In this document: positions 56,301 to 64,000 of the stretch, piece by piece | How positions within the stretch are numbered: position 1 is the first letter of the stretch | Layout: each line of letters begins with the position of its first letter | NCBI RefSeq assembly: GCF_030864355.1 | Contig: NC_083394.1 | Coordinates: forward strand, 2,604,001-2,668,000 | Source of the DNA: Cutaneotrichosporon cavernicola | Lineage: Eukaryota > Basidiomycota > Tremellomycetes > Trichosporonales > Trichosporonaceae | Length of the DNA stretch: 64,000 nt | Reading direction: 5' to 3' | Program-made: the position numbers and the translations under genes | Notes under the pieces: generated by a model | What the model was told of the DNA's origin: nothing | Database searches by the model: none | What the model saw: the letters and a program-made list of their open reading frames with translations, nothing else

Positions 56301-57860
56301 GATCGGTCGCCTGCTCATCGTCGACCATGACAAGCACACTTCCCTGGTCACCAAATTCGTACAAGTGCGCACCGTCGTGAACCATGCGCCAGTTCAGGCC
56401 GGCGTCCGTGGAGAGGAACGTTTCGCACTGGTCGTAGGGAAGCAGATGGGAACCGACGGACCCAACGCCCATGACGTAGCCTGGCGCTGTCGACGAGAAC
56501 ACGTCCCCGAGGTTCTTGCGGTCAGACACCGAGTGAAGGTGGAGAGAGCAGCTTGCAGGGTCGTCAAGATTGCAGTCCCAGTTCGACCCGTCGAGCTTCT
56601 TCGCAGGTGGTTTGATGTTCGTCCACGACGACCCGTCGTCGTAAGAGATCCAGCTGAAGAGCTCCTTGACGGCGCCCCCGATGACCTCCTCCCTGTTAAC
56701 GACGGCGTTGGCGATACCGACGCCTTCAAGGCCGTAGATCTGCTCATAGTCGACGATACCACGCTCGTTGCGGTTCGTATCCATAAGCGACTGGACAAAC
56801 TGGGTGCCGTGACTGGACGACACGAAGAGGTTGCCGATGCCCTTGTTGCTCGAAAGCACATCAATGGCGAGCGAGTGCGTCGTCGACTCAACGATCGTGT
56901 ACGCGTTCTCGACGAGGTCGGGAAGGACTGAGTGAGGGAATTGAGCCTGGTTCCACGCCTTGCCGTCGGTGCTGACGTAGAGCTGCATCGGGTTGGCATT
57001 TCCGTCCTTGCCCTCGCCGGGCGACTTGACCGCCACGACCATGAACTTGCTCACGATACCCATGCCGACGACGCCGCGTGCCTGCTTTCCGATGCCGAGA
57101 TCGACGTACTCCTTGCTCTCGAACCAGTCCTGCGACTGGAACAGTCGCGCATCCTCGTACTTCTGCTGTCCGTCCTCGGCCTTGGCCGAGAATGCGACGC
57201 AGAAGATGAGGCTCTCGGGTGCCTCCACCTCCTTCTTCGTACGGGCAAACTTACACTCGGAGGTGAGCGCTAGCATCTTGCGCGCCTCGGTGCGGAACGC
57301 ATCCTTGGTGTAGAATGTCTCGTCCCAGCACGTCTGCGAGCTGCCCCATGGCCACTTGATGCCGCCACCCTTCTCGCACGCGGTGCCCTGGAACAAGATC
57401 CAGTCTGGTTGCGTAGCATGAAACGAGAGTGGCGAAGACGAGCGCGTCGCTTCGCGCCCAGTCTCGAATGACAGCCACGACTCGCCGCGGTTGTGCGTAA
57501 CCCAGTGCTTCTTGTGTTTGCCAATCACAAACGCAATCTCCTTACTGAATGGGTGCTCGAAGACCTTGAACACTTCCGTGACCTGCTCGACCTGCGACCA
57601 TGTCTTGCCCTCGTTCGTGGACCTTTGCAATGAACTGTCCGACTCGTGCATCAAGACGACCTGGGGTCAGCTGCATCCGTGGCTGGACTCACCTCCGAGT
57701 CGTCGAAGTAGAAGAGTTTCTTTGGGTACTGCTTGAAGCGAGTAATCGTAACTTCGGGCGCGGCGTGGGCGAGCGGCAGAAGCATCACGCTCACAAGAGC
57801 CGCGAGCAGCAGCAGCAGTACCGGTGCTGCGCCGCGGCTTGCCCTAGGTATCCGGGCCAT
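53395..57860 (-). CDS. VPS10: Vacuolar sorting receptor VPS10 (sortilin family)
   Basis: Type I receptor that cycles between late Golgi and endosome to deliver carboxypeptidase Y and other vacuolar hydrolases. A signal peptide is visible (MARIPRASRGAAP, then LLLLLAALVSVMLLPLAHA). A 32-nt intron (57661-57692) joins DDSEV to VLMHESDSSLQRS. Two luminal Vps10/sortilin modules follow, each with BNR repeats (TNEGKTWSQ, GGQTWKELDL, DGGSTWQEV, DQGLSWNTYT) and a Cys-rich 10CC segment (ECLMGHKQWYARR; ECLFGRRMFYHRR). One transmembrane helix (ASIVLLPFACAALGGYWW) and a cytosolic tail of about 100 residues end ELLGEYEDD. The tail has a second hydrophobic stretch (VNVLASVPYFLLGLISAG). About 1,475 residues, normal for fungal VPS10. 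Confidence 0.96.
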
Positions 57861-58468
57861 GGCGCAGACGCCGGGATTTCGAGACGTAAAGCGAACGTGG
57901 AGGTGCGCGTGGGTATCTCCGTAAGCCAGTGAGGTGTCAGGTGCAAGCGATCTGCCGTGTTTCTGGTCGTTGAGGTAGTGGCAAAGGGAGATGTTTTAAT
58001 AAAGTGAGATAAGTGTGATGGTGAGAGATGTCCCACGTCGACGAGGTACGGCACGCGTATCACTCGGGTAGGCTGCCTCTTGCGCGTCATTACTGTACTG
58101 TAACAAACCAAGAGCTTCAGGCACATTAACTCAAACGGGTCATCACTTGTTCAATCCTCCCCCTTACAATCTCAACAACCCTCCTAAATTTCAATGAAGA
58201 GCATTCTTGTTGTCAGTTTGCTCCTCCTTTCTACTTCAACCACATCCCATCTACCTGGTGAGTACCTCCCATCATCTGGCCTAGCAAGCAGTCATCATGA
58301 TGTTTTACATTATCTACATTGTCCGACCACACCGTGGAGACACACACCTATCAAACTTACTACTGAATCCCACCTCATCGCCCATCCGGACCAAGCTGAC
58401 AGACAGCGCGCACGCCCAGGACTTGGCTCATAGGTAGGCTTGTAGCATAGTATGTAGCTGAGTGAAGG
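57861..58468. promoter_or_regulatory. Divergent promoter between VPS10 and RCM1
   Basis: A 608-bp head-to-head region. A short plus-strand frame (58194-58433, MKSILVVSLLLLSTSTT) begins like a signal peptide but has no conserved continuation. No clear TATA box. Confidence 0.45.
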
Positions 58469-60028
58469 ATGAACTTTTATCGTGCGGGCGCATCGGCGCT
58501 AGACCACCTGGACAAGCACCAGGGCAGTGTCAAGGGCTCGCTCGCCGCGGCCAGGATCAAGGCGGACGCGGGAGAGGCGAAGCGTATCCTCGCCCTCGTG
58601 ATTGAGACGCTGAAATGTACGCTGCCTCAATAATGCGCTGACTCAGACCGCGACGTGATCCTCGAACTCCTTGAAAAGGTGCCCCTGCTGAAGCTCGAGA
58701 GGGAGACTTTCAGGCCAAAGGGAACGCCGAGCTCGCGGAACCTCATCATCGTGCTGCTGCATGATTTGCTGTTCTCGACTCGCGCGCGGATCGAGGCTTC
58801 GGACAAGTGGCCGCCCAAGGCTGCCGTCGCACGTCACCAGGCCCGCCTCAAGGCCGAGCTGGTGCGTATCCAGTTACGTGCTGGGGTATCGTCGGTGCGT
58901 GAGCTGGGCCGCACCGCCAGCGCAGACGTGCAGGCCCGCTATGTCCGCTGGAATCCGAACATTGATGCGAGTCGCGCAGAGGATTGGTCCCTCCCAGCAC
59001 TACACAAGCACCTCGCGACCAAAGGGTTCACGCACATCGAGGAGGCTGTGTACCCCGTTCCGAGCCGCAAGTACTTCATGGACCCACATCTGCCGGATTA
59101 CCTCCTCGTCTTCCCGCCCGAGACGAGCTGGTGGGCTGGAGACCGGTGGTACGAGGCGGGCGCTGTTGTGCTGCAGGACAAAGCGAGTTGTTTCCCCGCC
59201 GCCGTGATCATGGGCGAGTGGGACGGCGGCGAGTGCATCGACGGCACAGCGGCGCCGGGAAACAAGACGAGTCTAATGTCCGCACTCATGGGCAACAAGG
59301 GAACACTGTATGCGTTCGAGAAGAGCGCACACCGCTTCAAGACGCTCGAGAAGATGCTCGCACGCGCGGGATGCAGCAACACCTCCGCCACGCGAGGCGA
59401 CTTCACCCAAGCCGATCCCGCCGATTACCCGAACGTCACGCGCATTCTCCTCGACCCCAGCTGCAGTGGGTCAGGTATCGTGAACCGCCTCGATTACCTT
59501 GTCGAGCAGGACGAGACTGAGGACGATGACCGCCTCGACAAGCTCGCTGCGTTCCAGCTGCAGATGATCCAGCACGCATTCAAGTTCCCGGCTGTCAAGC
59601 GCATCGTGTACTCGACCTGCTCTATCCATGCTGAGGAGGACGAGCGCGTCGTCGTCAAGGCGCTCAAGTCTGGCGGCGGAAAGTGGCGGGTAGCACCCCG
59701 CGCCTCCGTACTGCCGGCATGGGAGAGGCGAGGGCGCGTGGAGGAGCTTGGGACGGATGCCGAGGGCGTCATCCGCTGCTTGCCCGAGGACAAGACCAAC
59801 GGTTTCTTCGTCTCCTGCTTTGAGCGTGTGGAAGGGGGCATGAAGGAGGGGAAGGGGTCAAAGAGTGCGAAGCGGCCGCGTGAAGAAGAGGTGGTAGAGG
59901 AGGAAGCAGCGGCTGAGGACGACAACGTCGCCGGCGAACCCAAGGAGCTCAAGCCCAAGACGGCGGCGCAGCTTGAACGTGCGCGCCGCAAGAAGCAGCA
60001 GCAGAAGCAGAAGAAGCGGCGGACCTAG
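58469..60028 (+). CDS. RCM1: 25S rRNA cytosine-C5 methyltransferase RCM1 (NSUN5 homologue)
   Basis: S-adenosylmethionine-dependent RNA m5C methyltransferase, nucleolar; yeast Rcm1 methylates a large-subunit rRNA cytosine. The start MNFYRAGASALDHLDKHQGS is joined through a 30-nt intron (58617-58646) to YRDVILELLEKVPLLKLE. Catalytic blocks are DGTAAPGNKTSLMSALM (SAM-binding motif I), LLDPSCSGSGIV (motif IV with catalytic-type PSCS) and RIVYSTCSIHAEED (the TCS catalytic Cys). GFFVSCFER is the C-terminal motif. An acidic then Lys-rich tail (EEEVVEEEAAAEDD; KKQQQKQKKRRT) probably aids nucleolar retention. About 505 residues. Its stop is 30 bp from the convergent SDHAF3 stop. Confidence 0.95.
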
Positions 60029-60058
60029 AGATTAGATGCAATGCTACGATACATGGGT

Positions 60059-60571
60059 CTACTCCTTGCCTGCTGCGGACCGCGCCTCGGCCTCAGCAGC
60101 CTCCTTCTCGAGCTGCTCTGGCGTCTTCCACACGTCCTTGGCGGCGTGCATGACCTCGTACAGCTGCCCGATCTGCTCATTATTGAGGCTGTCAAGCACC
60201 TCTGGGTCGAGTCTGCGGCCCTGCCACTTGCCCTCTGAATCGGTGAGGCCACGCTCAATCTCCTCGAGGTAGGCCTTCCACTGCGTGAGGAAGGCGACAA
60301 TGTGCACGGGGTTGTCGGTGGAACGAGTGGCCCGGAACTCGGACTTGACGTACGCGTCACCCATGAAGCGCATCTCGTGGGGGAGGCTGCGGTGCACGCG
60401 CAGGAGGCGACGGTAGAGGCTGGAGTCAGCGGCCGGCGGCAAAACCCAAATGATAGGGTTCCGGCGAAGCGGCCCAACTCACGGGATTGGAGGGATGAGC
60501 TGGGCACTAGCCTGGGTGAGGCTGAGGGGGACACGGCCGGCCGTGGCGCGGAGTACTGAGGAGGGAATCAT
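60059..60571 (-). CDS. SDH7: Succinate dehydrogenase assembly factor 3 (LYR protein)
   Basis: Mitochondrial matrix LYR-motif chaperone (yeast Acn9/Sdh7) that protects the iron-sulfur subunit during assembly of complex II. Exon 1 (start 60571) is [20 protein letters not shown], an Arg/Ser-rich, acid-free mitochondrial presequence. An intron of about 63 nt ending CTGACTCCAG joins PPIP to [20 protein letters not shown]. The LYR motif and [17 protein letters not shown] are the family blocks. It ends [11 protein letters not shown]. About 150 residues, usual size. An internal Met ([14 protein letters not shown], starting in the intron) is a misleading start. Confidence 0.93.
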
Positions 60572-60700
60572 GCCGTTTGTTGTTGTTGAGGTGGACTGGT
60601 AATGTGGAGGTTGATCAGAAATCTCGATATTGTAGATGATTCCATGATGATCGGTTCAAGTCGGTAGTGGACACGTGACTTGGCTCTCACCTTTGTACTT

Positions 60701-60751
60701 CCACCTCCACCTCCACCTCCACCTCCACCTCCACCCTCACCCTCACCCTCA
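60701..60751. repeat. Hexamer array (CCACCT then CCCTCA)
   Basis: About six CCACCT units run directly into three CCCTCA-type units. Confidence 0.9.
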
Positions 60752-60827
60752 GCCTAAACGCACACGACATGCACGCGGATCTTGTGCCTGAGTGTAAAGC
60801 CTGGATGTGAGCCGTGATGAGCGGGTG

Positions 60828-60854
60828 TGAGCGGGGTGAGCGGGGTGAGCGGGG
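60828..60854. repeat. Three tandem TGAGCGGGG units
   Basis: Perfect 9-bp unit three times, with a diverged copy just upstream. Confidence 0.85.
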
Positions 60855-61108
60855 TGTGCGGATTTCTAAAGTCCGCCTTGGGGTTTTATTCCTAGGTGCC
60901 TGATAAGTATGGCCGAGGATGCCGACCAAAGTCCGAAAGGGTAGTCTTATCAAACGCTCAAACTGTTCGAAATCACGACCAGATTGTTGGAAACTGGCCG
61001 ACATTTTACCCTGAAACATATTGGCTCTGACGTCTTTCAAGCGAATTCAAGCCCTACGAACATGCCAACATTAGTGCCTGCGCATCAAACAAATCCAAAG
61101 CCCTAGGG

Positions 61109-61139
61109 CCTAGGATCCTAGGATCCTGCAGTACTGCAG
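61109..61139. repeat. Two neighbouring 14-bp perfect palindromes
   Basis: CCTAGGATCCTAGG (61109-61122) and CTGCAGTACTGCAG (61126-61139), both perfect, three bases apart. Confidence 0.85.
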
Positions 61140-62828
61140 TCTTACAAGTTGAAAGTCACCAGCGGCCAGCGGGTAATATCAGGTATATCAGGGGTACATA
61201 ACAGGAGCGAGAAGGTAGCTTAGTAACATAGCTTAGTCGGGTAATTGGGCTACAAAGATGGGCCTACGCCGAGTGGGCCGATATCACAAAGAGTGGCCCC
61301 GCATCATGTTAGGATCCGTGCGCCCCACATCCAAATCCACATCCATACACATCCGCGTCAATGTCAACGTCGACGTCCACAAACGAATACCGGATCAGAT
61401 CATGCCTTCATCGCGCACATGGTCCCCTGATTCTTGCCTCTGATGGTCTCATGGTATGGCAGGGGCTCGGGAATGTCACAGCATTCATGGTCACAGCGTT
61501 CAAAAGATCAAAAGAGCTTGGCCGTTTCAAGGGTATTGCAGGCATTGCGGCACGGTCCAACTGGTTCAGCACCGTGTAAATTTGGTTAGTCAACAGTCAG
61601 CGTTATGCAGGGTACACATAGTCGTACACAGGGCCGAGGGGCCGAGTCCAACTCGGGCTGAGCAAAGCGTAACAAACAAGACAAAGGGACTCACCGACAC
61701 CGGAGTGTCTGTTCCAGAAGCATACGACAATGTATTGTTTCAATTAGCTAAATGATTAGCCAAGAAACTAATCAACTTCTGTGGGCTAGTCTGTCTCACC
61801 CGGAGAGGTCGGCCGATTCGGACGTGGTGCACCTGGCTTGAACTTGGCCCACAAGCAAAGCCGCCAAATGATGCATGCCAAAAGACGCAGTGCTGGCGAC
61901 CAACTCGATCTTCCTCTCCATCACTCAACTCGAGCTCAATACACTTGACCTTCCTCCCACGCCGTGCGCAGCCGGAGAGACCTCTGACTCGCCTTCCGAA
62001 CCCCATCCACCTATTCAACGCCGACCCCGTGCATCTCGCCGCTTTCCCCACACTTGAATATCATGGTGAGTATGGTGACAAAGGCTTTGGGCCCCCTCTT
62101 GAGCAAGGCCTCGTGGTTCGTGGTTTGGGACGAGCCTTTTTGTGCTGTATGGCGGCATCTAGGGCGAGAGGTCCAAGGACCGAACAATGCCGAACATCCG
62201 TGACGTGCTCCACATCCATGTCTCATGGCTCATGACACAACGTGCTGCTTTTACTGGGGCCAAATCCCTCTGAGCGGGCTCTAGCGGTACGCACGGCGAC
62301 TTGTCATGCCTCTGCTCTTCTGCCTTTGTACACCTCTACTTGTAAACCCCTTCGGTCATAGGTCCACTCTACCGCCCATCGGCCCCCCCTCCGGGCCTAC
62401 CAAGTCCTCCCTTCCACCGTTCCACCGTTCCACCGTCATTGCAATCTCCCCACCTCGGCCCGCCCACTTGACTACCTCGAAAGTGGTTACCGTGCGAAGC
62501 CAAGTTAGGTCTGGTTGACCCTGCCGACTTTTGCCCTTACCTGGCTTTGAAGCTTTGGACCCACCGAGGGACCAAAGGACTAAGGCCAAAGGAAAGGATG
62601 GATGTAAACCACCCCGTTGCTCCGTAAACTACTACCGTGCTGCCCCAACCCCTCCTCCCTCCCCCCCCTTTCCCCTTCTCTCTCCTATAACCCCTTTGAC
62701 ACCCACAATCGTCATCCCATTTATAAACGCTCACCACATCCTTCACTCTTCAGCTCCCCTCCCTTCTCCGCACTACAGCGCCGGTTCGCAACTCTATCCT
62801 CCGCACCACCCCCACCCTTATCGCAAAC

Positions 62829-64000
62829 ATGAGCTCCGCTACCTTCGAACGCATCAAGGTCAAGAACCCCGTCGTCGAGATGGACGGTGACGAGATGACT
62901 CGCATCATCTGGAAGAAGATCCGTGAGGAGCTCATCCTTCCCTACCTTGACATCGACCTCAAGTACTACGACCTCGGCATGGAGAACCGTGATGCTGTGA
63001 GTATTGATTCAATGCTTCTCGCTATCATCCTCGGTGAACTCGTCACTGTTTGGCATGGCGTGGTTGTCATCCCCCAAACCGGGAGATTCCAAATAGCTGA
63101 AGATTGGAACGGGCCGACCGGCCCCGGCCGGGCATTCATTCCCCCGGGCTTTTCCCAAACCCCAAGACGCTGGAGATCACTAGACTGACACGCAGACCGA
63201 CGACAAGGTCACCGTCGAGTCCGCCGAGGCCACGCTCAAGTACAACGTCGCCGTCAAGTGCGCCACCATCACCCCCGATGAGGCCCGTGTTGAGGAGTTC
63301 AAGCTCAAGAAGATGTGGAAGTCGCCCAACGGCACCGTGAGTTACCGCCCTGCCAATCGCAGTATGCCGAAAACCGCAATTCCTGTCACCACACCATGAC
63401 ATGGGACGAGCAGTTTGGCCATGACCGATTGCGAGAGGCCGCAGGATACGCGAGCTGACAGAGCAGATCCGTAACATCCTCGGCGGTACCGTGTTCCGTG
63501 AGCCCATCATGCTCAAGGACCTTCCCAAGCCCGTTCCAGGATGGACCAAGCCCATCATCATCGGCCGCCACGCCTTTGGTGACCAGTACCGCTCGACCGA
63601 CCTGATCGTTCCCGGCCCCGGCAAGCTCACCCTCAAGTTCGTTCCCGAGAACGGTGGTGAGGAGTCCGAGCTCGAGGTCTTCCAGTTCCAGAGCCCCGGC
63701 GTCGCCATGTCGATGTACAACACCGACGAGTCGATTGTCGGCTTCGCCCACTCCTCGTTCAAGATGGCTATTTCCAAGAAGATGCCCCTCTACATGTCGA
63801 CCAAGAACACTATCCTTAAGAAGTACGACGGTCGCTTCAAGGACATCTTCGCCGAGGTCTTCGAGGCCGACTACAAGACTGAGTTCGAGAAGCTCGGCAT
63901 CTGGTACGAGCACCGCCTCATCGACGACATGGTCGCCCAGGTGATCAAGTCGGACGGTGGCTTCGTTTGGGCGTGCAAGAACTACGACGGCGACGTCATG
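62829..64000 (+). CDS. IDP1: NADP-dependent isocitrate dehydrogenase (3' end cut by window)
   Basis: Oxidative decarboxylation of isocitrate to 2-oxoglutarate with NADPH production; homodimer of the eukaryotic NADP-IDH type. The start [20 protein letters not shown] is followed by [16 protein letters not shown]. Introns 62997-63195 (ending CTGACACGCAG) and about 63337-63467 (ending CTGACAGAGCAG) join RDA to [16 protein letters not shown] and GT to [51 protein letters not shown] and [12 protein letters not shown] are family blocks. No mitochondrial presequence precedes this Met, so a cytosolic or peroxisomal form, or an unseen alternative upstream start, is possible. The C-terminal part lies beyond the window. 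Confidence 0.96.

Larger units (their letters stand above)
60572..62828. other. Gene-poor stretch and IDP1 upstream region
   Basis: About 2.2 kb without a supported gene. It contains a CCACCT array (60701-60751), a TGAGCGGGG array (60828-60854) and adjacent palindromes (61109-61139). The last 250 bp are CT-rich (CCTCCCTCCCCCCC at about 62650) and include CCCATTTATAAACGC near 62717, a probable TATA box about 110 bp upstream of the IDP1 ATG. Confidence 0.55.

Overview
This window is nuclear DNA of a basidiomycete fungus. The genes are intron-rich, with GTGAGT-type donors and CTGAC or CTAAC branch points lying a few bases before the 3' AG. Protein families and the long multi-module metallothionein fit Tremellomycetes, and I would guess Trichosporonales; the order-level guess is inference. 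I support 20 protein-coding genes and two intron-containing tRNA genes. No CRISPR array, intact transposon or viral gene was seen.

Layout, left to right: RAD5 (minus, cut by the left edge); an LDAH-type lipid-droplet hydrolase (plus); a SulP sulfate permease (minus); gene-poor island A (7.9-13.6 kb) with a tRNA-Ile and an 85-bp tandem duplication; a GH29 alpha-L-fucosidase and a PhyH-like dioxygenase (both minus) next to a divergent MFS sugar transporter (plus); gene-poor island B (20.0-25.5 kb), filled with decayed short repeats; a tRNA-Ser; a seven-exon metallothionein (minus) head-to-head with a FIST-domain gene (plus); gene-poor island C (30-33 kb); an MHYT-domain membrane protein; then a dense housekeeping block: NBP35, eIF3a, epsin, APN1, an RNF115/126-type E3 ligase, a ZIP9-type transporter, phosphopantothenate-cysteine ligase, VPS10, RCM1/NSUN5 and SDHAF3; a last intergenic stretch; and NADP-isocitrate dehydrogenase (plus, cut by the right edge).

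Most neighbours serve unrelated housekeeping roles. Two local groupings may be functional. Fucosidase, PhyH oxygenase and sugar transporter could form a small sugar or glycoside catabolic cluster. The metallothionein and the FIST gene share one 368-bp upstream region.

The two most striking observations are the metallothionein and the introns. The metallothionein is about 232 residues with about 65 cysteines, and each of its seven Cys-rich modules sits on its own exon with every intron in phase 2. The introns include many of only 30-36 nt with the branch point almost touching the acceptor.
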